Notes under the pieces: model-generated | The model's input: only the letters and a program-made list of their open reading frames with translations | Database searches by the model: none | What the model was told of the DNA's origin: nothing | Program-made: the position numbers and the translations under genes | Shown here: in pieces, positions 11,774-22,101 of the stretch | Layout of the letters: every line of letters begins with the position of its first letter | Position numbering within the stretch: the first letter of the stretch is position 1 | Assembly (NCBI GenBank): GCA_907163375.1 | Contig: CAJQUW010001986.1 | Span: 38,645 to 102,644 of the forward strand | DNA length: 64,000 nt | Reading direction: 5' to 3' | Source: Prostheceraeus crozeri | Taxonomy: Eukaryota; Platyhelminthes; Polycladida; Euryleptidae

Positions 11774-13662
11774 CCCATTTAAGGCCGCCTATATAAATAT
11801 CGGCAAATTTTCTATAAAAATGGTGGAAAGTATTTCAGAGTGTTATAATTAAGAATAATATATGATGACCAGTTCATTATAATAACCCTATCTTAGAAAT
11901 TAAAGCCGTAACGATTTCGTTACGATGGCGTCATATGATGTCAAAATATACAAAAGCATGTTTTTTTTAAATGCAGGTTATGAATTGCTCCAAGCAATTC
12001 CTGTCGAAGTAATGAGTCATAGCTTCAGCATGAAAGCTCTCCATCATATTTCAGAGGTATTTGTCGAAACTGTGAATTAGCAAATTTAATCAAAGGCCTG
12101 CTTTATGCTACTTGTCCTTGCTGTTTGCTGTGAAGTCGTTATCGATGAAATGAGAACAAGTTTTTATATTTCGAAATTCATGTCGAGAAATTGATTCTCT
12201 TTCTGCATCGACTCCAAATTCATGGTAGAGTTGGAGATGCCTCGGTCATTCGCAATGTCCACATAAATGAAGAACATCAAGAAGTGAACGCATTTGAGAT
12301 TGTTTAGTATTATGTAGGCCTAAACAATTCTTTTGTCCCGGGTAGTCACTGGTTTCTGCCATTGAGGTCGATAAGACCATCAGCATGCGTATCAAGCATC
12401 TCATAAAGATTCTTGCCTTGAATTGCATCCAGAGAATGTTTGTCCTATCTGCGAAGATGGAAATTACCGATATTTGCCATTATGTTGACTGCTTTTTCTG
12501 TTTACTGAAATTATCATTCAAATCATCTTTCGTTGCAATCTCACACTGCCTTACGATGTCACTAACCTCCGAGATATCGTTTGAGAGACATACCTCTGAG
12601 ACACATGAACCCATCGTCGTCTCATAACTCTTATGAAGCATTTACTTATGGAGGTTTTGTGGCAACATTCATATACCGTGATCGTCGGCATTAGGTCTAT
12701 TGCATATTTCAGTAACTTCTTTACCCATAGTTTTAGTTAGCAAAATCTTGGGTATTGTCTTCAGATAGCTACACAGGTTGATGTAATCAAGCTAAGCCTT
12801 TATAGATATTTTAAAACAGTTTGGGCCACCTCGAGCCTCTAGCGTGCCCATGTAGGGAGAGACGCATCGTCTACAGCCAAAGAAGTTTTGGATTGAAATT
12901 GCTAGAGTCGGAGGACATCTTTGTATTCTACAGTGTATGCCCAGGTGAACTGGCACCCTGCAATGTTTATGATTAAGCTATAAGAGGAAATGCTTGAGAT
13001 TTGATCTCTCTTTGACTTGCTTCTGTACATGAGCTAACAAGTCTAATGTTGAGGAAATTACTACGGCAATTGACTTCGGTTGGTTTTGTGACGGGAAAGC
13101 CATAGACTATAAATAGCAACAAGCATTACAGACTCACAGAATACACTAAGAATGCAATATTCCAATGAAATTGTTCATTTTCAGCATTCAACAAACATTA
13201 GTTTTAAAGAAAATTGATAGTACTCACTACAATTTGCTTCATTTATATTGTTGCTGTATTTAACATTTGTATATCATATTACGCCAGTGTAACTAAAACG
13301 TTACGGTTCAAAAAAATTGCGTGCCATGTCATGAATGAATATCCAAGCAAGTATTGATTGCTATTTTCGGTATTTGATGGATAATGAGAACACGCTAATC
13401 ATATGGGAAGTAAATTACATGTGGACGTTCATACACTGAGCCTTTCAGTATATTAGCAGATTTTAAGCCCATTTTTTGTCTAATTTCGTGATAAAATATG
13501 AGCAGTAAAAAGTGATAAATTTTGAATTGGCGATTGTTTACCTGAAAATATGTGATAAATAATGTATGGTAATCAAAATATTGTATCATATGTCGCAAGC
13601 TGGAGAAGACAGCAGATTCTGAAAAGTGCTGTAACGAAAACGTTACACTGGCGCTAAATGGG
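11774..13662. mobile_element. piggyBac-type non-autonomous DNA transposon, flanked by TTAA
   Basis: The left end is TTAA then CCCATTTAAGGCCGCC. The right end, read inward, is TTAA then CCCATTTAGCGCCAGTG. TTAA occurs on both sides (11,770-11,773 and 13,663-13,666), and CCC...GGG ends with a TTAA duplication are the piggyBac signature. Subterminal palindromes GTAACGATTTCGTTAC (about 11,911) and GTAACGAAAACGTTAC (about 13,631) lie near both ends. No transposase is recognisable in the 1,889 bp, so it depends on another copy for movement. It interrupts the Penelope-like element between its two domains. Confidence 0.75.
12812..12980 (+). repeat. Dispersed repeat, copy 3
   Basis: The most complete of three copies: ATTTTAAAACAG, TTTGGGCCACCTCGAGCC, ACGCATCGTCTACAGCC, GAGGACATCTTTGTATTC, GTGAACTGGCACCCTGCAA. 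It lies within the piggyBac-type insert, so it was either carried in or inserted later. Confidence 0.5.
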
Positions 13663-13717
13663 TTAATGTCGAGAGTAAAAGCTGTCAATATGCAAGAAAT
13701 AAAATACACTATTATTA

Positions 13718-14540
13718 TCATTTAATGTTCTCGTTAATATCATTAAAGACATCAAAGATTGCAGAGAAGTCAGAATCTTTTTCAAAAGGACATATGACAA
13801 TGTCGTGTATGCAGCGAGCATAGAGATCCGGGCGGATATTAAATCTATTTTTCAACTCACTCAAGGCCACAGTTTCTAACTTATGTAAATAAATGATAGC
13901 TAACGGCAGACGGAAGTGGGGCCCCATCGGGCAACCTTTAACTTTCAGATAGTGTTTGTTGTTGTACCTAATTTCGTAATTATAACTTATGAAGTTTAAC
14001 ATTTTTGTAACTGATTCCATATCCAATTCGCAACCATTGATTTTCTTCCAATTTTCAGAGACAAATTCGGTAACTTCTTTTATGCCATCAGAAATAGGAG
14101 TGCTTGGATAAAGGTTTTTACATCTAAAGATATGAATGGGCTATTACGTATATATTTTATTCGTTGAAGCTGAACAATTAAGTCTTCGGAGTTCTCAATA
14201 TGCGGCGGTACGAACTGAGTCATTTGAGGCAACATTTTTGTCACGAGCCAGTCTATGTTTTTGGTTGGCGTATTCCTACAAGATGCTACAGGACGCAGGG
14301 GATACGATCCTTCCACTTTATCTTTATGATCTTTGATAGTCACGTGGAACGAGGCAGCCTCGGTTCCTCTACCATAGACGGGTTGTCAGATTTTTAGTAA
14401 AATTTTTACATGATGATTTTATTATTCTATTAGCTTGGTTTTCAGTGTTACTTACTCTAGACTTGATTAAAGGTTTATACGTTTCTCCATCGTTAAGAAG
14501 TTAAGGACACAGCGTCAAGTAGGGTGTACAATCCAGGGAT
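13718..14540 (-). pseudogene. Reverse transcriptase of the Penelope-like element
   Basis: Two readable blocks. 14,080-14,343 gives TIKDHKD, YPLRPVASCRNTPTKNIDWL and HIENSEDLIVQL, ending FISLDVKTF (the LDVxxLF catalytic strand). 13,718-14,026 gives YLKVKGCPMG, then LAIIYLHKLE, and RCIHDIVI where intact relatives have R-Y-x-D-D. These are the ordered motifs of Penelope-like reverse transcriptases. Upstream to about 14,540 fits the N-terminal part with stops. The copy is clearly dead. Confidence 0.75.
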
Positions 14541-14880
14541 TGAGAAAGTAATACTAGATTCATGCAGATTGCGGTTTCCTTCTACGATTTTGCCTTTGTA
14601 TACCTTAATATTGATTACATAGTCGCACCGACTCCATGGTAATAAAAACTAATAATCTATTAAAATTGTAAATCATTATTTATGGTTTCGAATGTGAGCA
14701 ATTTCATAAATCATTATTTGTAATGAAGCAACTCATATAAATATAAAAATAAAAAAAACTCATATAAATGGGGTAGAGGGATTCATACAAACAAGATAAA
14801 AAGGAGACAGTTCATATACATCATAAAATTCATGGAAACACAAACTAGCTACAGTCCACAAACCATCAGGGTAACACCAC
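14541..14880. other. Unassigned AT-rich spacer
   Basis: AT-rich, with a near-duplicate TAAATCATTATTT at about 14,668 and 14,709 and repeated CTCATATAAAT words. No coding signal. Confidence 0.4.
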
Positions 14881-15264
14881 ATGAAACGATATCAGGAAAA
14901 ACAGTCAAGTAAAAAGTCAGCCGCTCCATACTTCAACCACCTTGTGCACAGTTCTCCGCCATACGACTCTGTCTTCTGCGTCGCTTCTCCAATCTTCCTC
15001 CGCCTTCTGGAAATCTCTTTTGACACAGTCACTCCAACGAATTCTCGGTCTTCCTCTTCTTCGCACACTCATTTCTTGCTCCATTCGCCTGGGTAGCCTC
15101 TGCTCATTCATTCTTGCCACATGTCCGGCCCAAGATAGTCTCTTTCCCACAATCTTCTGAGTCATCGTTCGTTTCAGTCCGACTTCGAGTCTCATTTCTG
15201 CAAGTTTTCTTCTGTCAACCAACTTCACTCCACACAACCTCCTCAACCAATTGTTCTCGCACAC
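14881..15264 (-). pseudogene. LINE 3' coding end, second family
   Basis: The frame at 14,917-15,264 reads LRRLCGVKLVDRRK, RLSWAGHVARM and RRRGRPRIRWSDCVKRDF. R-L-x-W-A-G-H-V-x-R-M followed by G-R-P-x-x-R-W-x-D-C-V is the typical LINE C-terminus. It abuts the integrase fragment of element B at about 15,264, so it forms the present left edge of that Polinton remnant. It differs from the copy at 9,895-10,208. Confidence 0.75.
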
Positions 15265-15463
15265 TACCTATACACTCCACAAACAAGCGAAAAAGAAGTA
15301 CCGTACCCGTCATTATATTACTCATGATATTGATGAACAGTGGCAGGCAGATTTGTGTGACGTTGCTGTTATTTCAAAATATAACTCGGGAAATAATTTT
15401 ATTTTGACAGTAATTGATATTTTCTCGCGATATGCGTGGGCTCAACCTCTAAAAACTAAATAA
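15265..15463 (+). pseudogene. Polinton integrase fragment (element B)
   Basis: The reading is YTLHKQAKKKYRT, then DIDEQWQADLCDV and FILTVIDIFSRYAWAQPL. These are the first two acidic blocks of the retrovirus-like integrase fold (QADL and VIDxFSRYAW) used by Polintons for insertion. It matches the integrase of element C almost residue for residue. It is a broken fossil. Confidence 0.75.
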
Positions 15464-15499
15464 GGTAAACGAGTAGCAAAGGCATTTCAGTCAAGGTGG

Positions 15500-16465
15500 A
15501 CAAAGCGGTTATCCCTATAAAGCATATTTCAATGCCCTATCACAGTTTCATCCGTCAGCACAAAAGATTCATATGGAAGCAATGGGATGGTATAGAGATC
15601 AAGCAACACAATTTGATAGTGAGACAAGCGCTGGTTTTGTAAAGCGATCTGCTTTGATTAAAGACACTAAAGTTTCTCAGCTATATGGTCCACAAAATCT
15701 TGACTTCTTCAGACAGTCAAAGTTTTTACTCTGTAATACCAGCATGCGAGTCAAACTTACATTAAACAAGCCTGAATTTTTGTTGATTGCATATGCTAAA
15801 GTTGTCACTTTTAAAATCCATGTGGAAGATCTCACGCTATACATTCGTCGAGTGGTAGCTAATCCAAGTGTAATTATAGGACATACTGAGGGTCTTGACC
15901 GTAGCAATGCTATTTATCCCATTCAACATACAAAGCTTCTCACATTTACTATTCCTAAAGATCAAAAGAGTTTTATGAAAGATGGTTTACTTCCATCAGA
16001 AACACCAAAACTCCTAATGGTAGCAATGGTTGAAAATAATGCATTCAATGACAATGTCAAGAAGAATCCTTTCAACTTCAAACACAACAATTTAAGCAAA
16101 ATTGCTTTACGTGCAAATGGTGTCAGTCATCCTGGACCGCCCTATAGACCAGACTTCTTTTCTTATCAATTTTTGCGCTGCTATGTTGACTATATGAATG
16201 TCTTTGGCTTTTACAACACAGACGACACCAACGGGCTTACAATGAAAGAGTTTAAGAATGGCTATACTATTTATGCATTTGATTTGACTGCCGACAATGA
16301 TATTAGTGCACCTTATTGTTAAGCTAGCGTTCCTCATAATATTCGCTTGGATCTGGAGTTTAAAACAACGCTAGCTGCGACGATCAATGTATTGATTTAT
16401 GCAGTTTTTGATTCAGATATTGAAATAACTAAGTATCGTGACGTGATTCTTCACTATAATCGTTA
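15500..16465 (+). pseudogene. Double jelly-roll major capsid protein, partial (element B)
   Basis: The longest frame (15,573-16,322) reads MEAMGWYRD, GFVKRSALIKD, LDFFRQSKFLL, NAIYPIQHTKLLTFTIP, NPFNFKHNNLSKIAL and YTIYAFDLTAD. This is the family annotated in many invertebrates as F54H12.2-like, identified in the Polinton literature as a double jelly-roll capsid protein. The C-terminal strand VLIYAVFDSDIEITKYRDVI runs to about 16,465 and directly abuts the protease start. The copy is broken, with a few breaks. Confidence 0.8.
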
Positions 16466-16927
16466 ATGAGTTGGTTGAATGCTGACGATATTAAAGTTTA
16501 AGTACAGCGTAATGCAGATGAAGCGACGTTGAAAGCGTTTCATAATGACTATTCGCTAGACACCCTACCAACTACAGTAAAACAGTATCCCATTTTTATT
16601 GTATTGAACACTGAGTCAAAGAATTTAGAAGGTGAACATTGGAAAGCTATCTTTATTGGAAAAGACAGACGCGGTGAACTATTTGACTCTCTTGCTCAAC
16701 CTCCAAATATATCAACACAGCAGTGGTTGAGAAAACATACTCGTCAATATCAACGAAATGAGCGCATACTGCAACATCCACTTTCATCAACTTGTGGTGC
16801 TTTCGTATTGTACTTCATTTTGAAACGTTTGCATGTACGTCGATTTAAATCTGTTATTCAAAAGTTTTCATGTAGCCCATCTTCTAATGAAAAGATGATT
16901 TGTAAGTTCTGTAATGATTTGAAATAA
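16466..16927 (+). pseudogene. Adenain-like cysteine protease (element B)
   Basis: About 150 codons. The order is GEHWKAIFIG (catalytic His region), GELFDSL, and LSSTCGAFVLYFILKRL (catalytic Cys region), the arrangement of adenovirus-type and Ulp1-type proteases. It is nearly the same as 55,278-55,739 in element C. It begins at the capsid stop, as in C, suggesting coupled expression in the ancestor. The copy looks broken near its N-terminus, with about one break. Confidence 0.8.
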
Positions 16928-16955
16928 AACATCATCATATTGGAAAAAATTGTTT

Positions 16956-17850
16956 TTATTTCACAATCCGCTGGGTATGTACATATTCGATTAAATGGTC
17001 TAGGATTGTATCTGCTTGCACTTCTGATTTCAGTCCAGTAATGATAACTTTACTGTTGTGAAAGATTGCAATATGTACAGGATTCCAACGACTAATGAGA
17101 GCTGCAGGAAAAAGTTCTGGCTCATAACACAAATTGTAGCTGCTGCTATGAATCTTCGAAAACGATACATTTTCACTCAACTGAGTAGAGATCATCATAT
17201 TGCTCACAGTCAGATTCGACATCACACACTTCTCCCTCTTCCATATCCGACGTAGTAGCTTCTGCAGTTCTAAGCGCATTAACCGCGCCGATGAATAAGA
17301 AAGGGCGCCGAGAATTTGTACCGTCCCGTTTGGAAAGAGTTGAAGGTTCCGTAAATTGCTCATCTTCATCACTAACATTTGCGGTCGCCCCGGATAATAC
17401 TTGCTGTTTGGAATTTGTTGATGTAATGTTGCGAGATCGATTTTGGTATAGTCTGATGTGGCGGAGAATGTTGACGATGGTGCAACGATGACGTCTCATG
17501 ATGAAGAAAATAGGAAATAGAGCTATGTATCTTCCTTTTATACTTTTCCCAACTACCTTGATGAAATGTGAAGTAGATAGAAAGTTGGGAATGATACATT
17601 TGTATTTGTTGCTTTTTAAGTCGCAACCATATGCGATTTCCAATACGTGAATGTCTTTTCATATAGAAGTATTTCAAGTCCTTCATGACATGATTTAGGC
17701 ACTGAAAATGTCGATATGATCAAGCAAATTCTCTTCGCATATTTCCAGTATAGTCTCTGAAATAAACGTTTTGATCGCAATCAATCTCAACATGTTGTAA
17801 GGAATCTAATTTCCAACTCTTCATGATGGAGCGTAACATTGTGTTGAAGG
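16956..17850 (-). pseudogene. PC4-like / TBP-like gene (element B)
   Basis: The TBP-like part reads LQLFPNGTVQILGALSYSSA (end of first repeat), then YEPELFPAALISRW, IAIFHNSKVIITGLKSE and ADTILDHLIEYV (second repeat). YEPELFP is identical to the signature of eukaryotic TBP. Further upstream on the same strand (about 17,500-17,850) are PC4-like features: MKDLKYFYMKRHSRIGNRIW and preceding strands. Element C has both parts in one frame. It converges with the protease, about 30 bp apart. It is broken, with a few breaks. A role in element transcription is inference. Confidence 0.7.
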
Positions 17851-17860
17851 TGGTGTCTGA

Positions 17861-18225
17861 TTAAGATTTGCATAGCAAAGCGATGAACTCTCGACGAATA
17901 AATGACATAATGGAGCGATGTATCCATCTTTTATATTTTTCCCAATTGTATTTGCGAAATAAAAAATAGATTGAGGAATCAGAATGACAGATTTGAATTT
18001 CATTTCTGTAATGTTGAAGCCAAACTTGATTACCCAAAGAGATGAATTTTAGCGTTTGAAAATATTGCAAATCCCTCATGATGTCATTAAGATTAAAAAA
18101 ATTACCGCCATGTTAATGTAATTCCTCTCGATGTATTTCCATGAGAATTTTTGAAATGAACGTTTCCATTGCGATCAACTTTGATGTATTGTTGAGAATC
18201 CAAAACTCAAGTCTTCATGATGTTA
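17861..18225 (-). pseudogene. Second PC4-like gene (element B)
   Basis: The readings YIKVDRNGNVHFKNSHG, SRGITLTWR, MRDLQYFQTLKFISLG and NQVWLQ follow the PC4/p15 single-stranded-DNA-binding coactivator pattern: strand, glycine turn, strand, R-x-G-I-x-L, then a helix beginning F-x-x-L-x-x-I. It is the counterpart of 53,996-54,319 in element C. It is a broken copy. Confidence 0.5.
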
Positions 18226-18262
18226 TGCAAATTGGTAATATATAGATCACCAGAATATGAAA

Positions 18263-18765
18263 ATGTCGTTTTACCATATTTTGCTTATCAATGCAGCAAC
18301 AAATAGATTTCCTAGTAATAGAGCCACTATCTTTTATACTCCCATTGATAATAACAGCTGAATGGAGAGTGGGAAGTAGGGGTCACACAACTTGTTCACA
18401 GTAACTGTGTCTATACTTTTGATCATGAGGTGATGACTATTAATATGAGACGTAGAGCTGCTTACCAATGTGAAAAGGGCTGCCGAGTATACATTCGGTA
18501 TATTTATTTCGAAATGGCCGAAGAAAGATCTTGTAGCATGTCAGAAATTCGTATATGATTTCTTGAATAAAGAGTGTAAACACATTGTCCAATTTACTCC
18601 GAACAATGGTGATCATAATTATGTACATCATGTAGTTGATAAATATTGGATTGCTGCTTTGAGTTCCAGTTTAAGAAATGATTTAAGTTACCTCGCTAGC
18701 GCCTTAACAAGCTATGATAATTATAACGTTAATTACCACTCAAGTGGTCATAAACAGTTATCGAC
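18263..18765 (+). pseudogene. Penton-like minor capsid protein, N-terminal part (element B)
   Basis: It begins MSFYHILLINAATNRFPSNR and continues EWEVGVTQLVHSNCVYTFDH, then CKHIVQFTPNN and LTSYDNYNVNYHSSGHKQL. The start resembles the F-Y-x-x-L-x-S-N-A-S-x-x-x-F-P-x-N ... G-x-W-E-V-G-L pattern of Polinton minor capsid proteins, and it matches 52,574-53,972 of element C closely. LINE sequence replaces the rest at 18,766. The copy is broken. Confidence 0.65.
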
Positions 18766-18990
18766 GAGTTTGGATTTCACCGAGTCAATGACGTACTGTT
18801 CCATAACTTTGCTGAAAGCGGACAAAACAGAGATAGGTCGCAAGTCTGTAATAGTCGGATTCTTATATTTCGGCACTAGAATTACATTTGAAAGTTTCCA
18901 CTCAAATGGTATCTCCTTTCGCTCAAAAAACAGAGCAATAATGTGAGACAAAGGTCCGGAATGCTTCTCTTTCTCTGCTATGTTAACTCA
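18766..18990 (-). pseudogene. LINE reverse transcriptase fragment abutting element B
   Basis: It reads SHIIALFFERKEIPFEWKLS, then NVILVPKYKNPTITDLRPIS and VLSAFSKVMEQYV. This is the start of the reverse-transcriptase core in jockey/CR1-type LINEs (W-K-x-A-x-V-x-P-x-x-K, D-L-R-P-I-S-L-L). The junction with the penton gene at 18,765/18,766 is sharp. Confidence 0.7.
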
Positions 18991-20498
18991 TCCTCATTAC
19001 TTTCATATTTCGATCGATAACACAAAGAGAATAATGCTCCTCTGTCACAGGTTTTTTCTATTGGATAATCATCCTGCACTTCTTTTGTCAAACTTCAGCC
19101 CCGACGCTAAGCTTTATGATACCGTCTTCCCCTGTCTTTCTAGAGCAGTGGTTCCCAACCTTACAATGTTTCAGTACCAGTTGAGATTTTACACGTTCAC
19201 TGTGTGCCACTTATTCTCGAAGAAATTATTTTTATGCTGGGAAAGATATAATTCTTTTTTATTTTAAAGAAATTTATATTTGCGAACAAAACGAACATGA
19301 AACAAAGAACAGTCATCATTCTATAAGCTGAAGATGCTTCTTCTTCCGAACAAATGAAATAATTAATTTCATGCCTGTACAATGATCATATTAACTAATG
19401 CGAACACTGCATCTGTTTGTTTTCCACCAGCTGATCAATGCAGGACATAATGATGCTAGCAGCACACCGAAAGTCATGACCAGGAGCCACAAACCGGTTC
19501 CGACTTTTCGATGTGGTAGTCTTAAAGCTTGTCAAAGTTGAATGTATATTTCCATGCCACAAGCATTTTGAAAACAAACGTGATTTTGGCTACTGAATGC
19601 GTGGTTTTGTTCTGTTGATTTCGACCTAACGGTCGCTCAATAGATGTCATTGCATCGCCTGTCGCATTGATATTTTAACAACCTAATACAAAGTTCGATG
19701 TGACAAGATGAAATCTATGCACAAGACAAATCCTCGTCTTTTGAGACTATGAAAAGTGATAAAATGCATCGAATTTTGTCATCGGTCTAATATTCTCAGG
19801 CTTACCAACACTTTTCCTAGTAGATTTGGTATGTGACATGAATAGATTAAATTATCATCATAGTACACATGATGATCCCTCACGTACCACAGGTTGGGAA
19901 CCTCTGTTCTAGAGGATGATGCGCTGTTATCCATCGATTCAGTCATCAAAGACACCATTGCACTTTTTCTAATGTTGATTTGAGTGAAAAACAAACAGCT
20001 TGGACTAAAAAGCATCCTTCCCATGCGATACGGCGGAGTAAGCGTCATGAGTGGTCGTACTCTCGCACTTCCAGCCTTTATCTCTTCAATGCCATCTTCC
20101 AAAGATCTAATAATGCAGCTGTGCCCCGGTTATAAGAAAGGAAGGCTCTTGATCAATTCAACATCAAAATTTCTCGAGATACTCCATTCAAATCGAATGA
20201 CTCAATTTTAAAACGCGAATGAGATGAGCGACTTAGTGAAGAAACTTTCTCAAATTTGCTTGATAGCGCAAATCAAATCGATCTTGCTCGACTGCTTTCA
20301 GCAGCACAGTCTTACATCAGTGCTTGGCTAGCACCTCATCCTACCGCAAACCTGGGAAATTCTTGCGACAAAGACTCTGTGTGAACAGGAGGTGCAGTCG
20401 CTTGGAATGCTCTATCTGTGAGCCGCACTCATGCAAGGCAAGAGACTTTGTAAAAACCCAGTCGACAGCCTTGGACATCACGGGTTTTTTCCTGCGGC
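18991..20498 (+). pseudogene. LINE fragment that received the hAT and the giant palindromic element
   Basis: Before the hAT insert the frame reads HPALLLSNFSPDAKLYDTV and CLSRA. Directly after it comes DDALLSIDSVIKDTIALFL, then LPMRYGGVSVMSGRTLALPAF, LARLLSAAQSYISAWL and CEPHSCK. This is the C-terminal half of a common invertebrate LINE protein (LPxRxGGxGIRSxxxLALPAF; CEPHTC). It continues at 39,233 beyond element P, where SDATCSNTNDASNI can be read. Stops and frame changes show it was dead or dying when hit. Confidence 0.6.
19146..19906. mobile_element. Non-autonomous hAT DNA transposon, 761 bp, with 8-bp target duplication
   Basis: The ends are CAGTGGTTCCCAACC and, read inward from the right, CAGAGGTTCCCAACC, which is the common hAT terminal repeat. 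TTCTAGAG occurs exactly on both sides (19,138-19,145 and 19,907-19,914), the 8-bp duplication expected of hAT. No transposase frame is present. It is inserted in LINE sequence, whose reading resumes directly after the right duplication. Confidence 0.85.
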
Positions 20499-20800
20499 AG
20501 TAGTAAGTAAAACTCCACTTCTGGATAGCGCAAGATGGCCGCCGTCGCTGACGTCCCCCCCTCTGGAACGGCAGAGTGTCGTGGTCCGCCGCCGTGGTGC
20601 TTTGAGTCTGACGTCCCCCCCCTCTGGAACGACAGAGTGTCGTGGTGTGCCGGCCAAGTGAGTCCGAAAGGTTCGCTGACGTCCCCTCCCCTCTGGCCGG
20701 CCGTCGTAGCGCGCGGTGATGTGCTGTCCAGGTTGGCGTGGTGTGCCGGCCAGGTTGGCGTGGTGTGCCGGCCAGGTTGGGAGGGTGGACTGTCGTAGCT
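20499..20800 (+). repeat. Terminal GC-rich repeats of element P, left arm
   Basis: Three to four units of about 65 bp, each with CTGACGTCCCCCCCTCTGGA, then ACGGCAGAGTGTCGTGGT, then GGCCG-type words; a shorter GTGTGCCGGCCAGGTTGG repeat follows. TGACGTC is a near-complete CRE/ATF site. The same block stands at 38,950-39,232 inverted and at 40,532-40,815 direct. Confidence 0.75.
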
Positions 20801-21400
20801 CACCTGAAAAAATCCTAAGTGTCAGAGTGGCTTTGTATGGGTAAAATCTTGAAAATTTTCCAAACTGTGTCATTTCGACCTGGGACCTTCACCAAAACAT
20901 TTTTCATCAAATTTCACTGACCTCCCCCCCCTCGGGAGAGCTAGCTTCGATCTTGGCTTCTAGTGGACGGATTTTGTCGTGCAATAGCTCATTTGAAAGC
21001 TAAGAGTGAGACAAATTCAGTGAAAGAAACGGCTTGTTCATATCTGTCTTCGTTTAGGTGTGAGACGCCATTTAAGATTTTAGGTCGGAGCTCACCTGAA
21101 AAAATCCTAAGTGTCAGAGTGGCTTTGTATGGGTAAAATTTTGAAAATTTTCCAAAGTGTGTCATTTCGACCTGGGACCGTCACCAAAACATTTTTCATC
21201 AAATTTCTCTGAACGAGGGGGGGGGAGGGGGGGTCCGTGAAATTTGATGAAAAATGTTTTGGTAAAGGTCCCAGGTCGAAATTCGGAAGTTTTAAATTTT
21301 TCAAAATTTTCACCACACTGGAGCTCTCACACTTAGGAATTTTTTCACTTGTGGCATGTTACATGGACATGTGCTGACGGACCGACGTCCCGTGGTCATA
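20800..21400 (+). repeat. Subterminal ~270-bp tandem repeat, left arm of P
   Basis: Units begin CTCACCTGAAAAAATCCTAA and contain TTTCGACCTGGGACC, then AAAACATTTTTCATCAAATT, a C- or G-run, and TAGTGGACGGATTTTGTC. About two units here, about four in the right arm (37,800-38,950) and in element C (40,815-41,960). Two units face each other near 21,200, making a local inverted repeat around a G-run. Short frames across it are repeat artefacts. Confidence 0.75.
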
Positions 21401-21439
21401 TGAGAATGGTTCAGGTGTCATATGATAGAGAATGATGAG

Positions 21440-22018
21440 ACGAATAATAATAATAATAATAATAAAGAGACTTTATTCACCAATACAACGAGCGGTATAT
21501 GGCATGGTTCACAAATCATGAAAATTTCGAATACTTTATAAATGAATTGTTGTAAACAGACGATCTCCGTTGAAAGCATAACAATTTTCTCCGAGATCTG
21601 ATTTGGGAATCAGTGGATCTGACAATGAAAAATTCAGATAAAGGATGGCATGCAGAAAACCTAGAAACTTTACGAATCAGTCGTGTACAGATTTTATCAA
21701 GCATTTGATGAAAATCACATTTAAAATTGATATTGGCCCAACGACGAGCAACGCGATCAAGTCGTTCAAGTTTTTTCACATGAGACTTCTTTAGGTCGCA
21801 AATAACGGGCCAGCAGAAAGAAATATGGTTAAAAACAAGACCAACGTAGGCCTGCCAAACAATATCGCCTTGCCCACAGTTATACCAAATCCGTCTAACT
21901 AATGATAGGGACCGGCAACATTTTTTGTACAGGAAATCAAATTGATCGTCCCATTTGTTATTGGAGGAGAAAAACATTCCCAAAATTTTAAGAGAAGGAA
22001 CACGTTTGTTGCAAACGA
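21440..22018 (-). mobile_element. CR1-like LINE 3' end inserted in the left arm of P only
   Basis: The minus-strand frame at 21,516-21,983 reads MGMFFSSNNKWDDQFDFL, YKKCCRSLSLVRRIWYNCG, HPLSEFFIV and YNNSFIKYSKFS, the C-terminus of a CR1/jockey-type LINE. It ends in a TTATTATT microsatellite at 21,443-21,466, as such LINEs do. The corresponding positions in the right arm (near 37,727) and element C (near 42,043) lack it, so it inserted after the arms had formed. Confidence 0.8.
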
Positions 22019-22094
22019 ATCGTTTGCAACAAACCGCATGTCGCTACAATGAATACTTTCGGAGATAGAGCCATTTTAAGTTTTCTTCCGAGCA

Positions 22095-22101
22095 TATATA
22101 A
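22095..22101 (+). promoter_or_regulatory. TATA box of the coiled-coil gene
   Basis: TATATAA lies about 45 bp before a GAG|GTAAGC splice donor. It is conserved in the mirror copy and in element C (about 42,119). Confidence 0.6.

Larger units (their letters stand above)
10908..14540 (-). mobile_element. Penelope-like retroelement, split by a DNA transposon
   Basis: On the minus strand a Penelope-type reverse transcriptase (13,718-14,540) is followed by a GIY-YIG endonuclease part (about 11,000-11,464). Between them lies an unrelated 1.9-kb insert. After removing the insert, the region just beyond the reverse transcriptase still reads like the family (FNIEIPENG, then SIHLNDGEI across a frame change). 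At 10,915-10,990 the sequence CTGAAGAAGCTT...GAAACTTC resembles the short hairpin near the 3' end of Penelope elements. Multiple stops and frame changes make it inactive. Confidence 0.7.
15265..18765. mobile_element. Polinton element B, heavily decayed remnant
   Basis: Pieces of integrase (+), major capsid protein (+), protease (+), TBP/PC4-like genes (-) and penton-like protein (+) appear in the same relative order and orientation as in element C, seen in mirror image. The capsid segment is roughly 80-85% identical to that of C by eye, so B and C are sister lineages. Both outer edges are replaced by LINE sequence, and no terminal repeats or target duplication are visible. It is much shorter than C and carries many breaks (roughly ten), so it is older than C or P. 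Confidence 0.8.

Noticed and set aside
13395-13721. 108-residue minus-strand frame at the right end of the piggyBac-type insert
   Set aside because: It crosses the transposon end and AT-rich sequence; no similarity to piggyBac transposase or to any family I know.
20429-20873. Pro/Arg/His-rich frames at the element termini (also 39,073-39,279 and 40,384-40,757)
   Set aside because: GC-rich tandem repeats without stops in several frames at once; no start context or conservation beyond the repeat.
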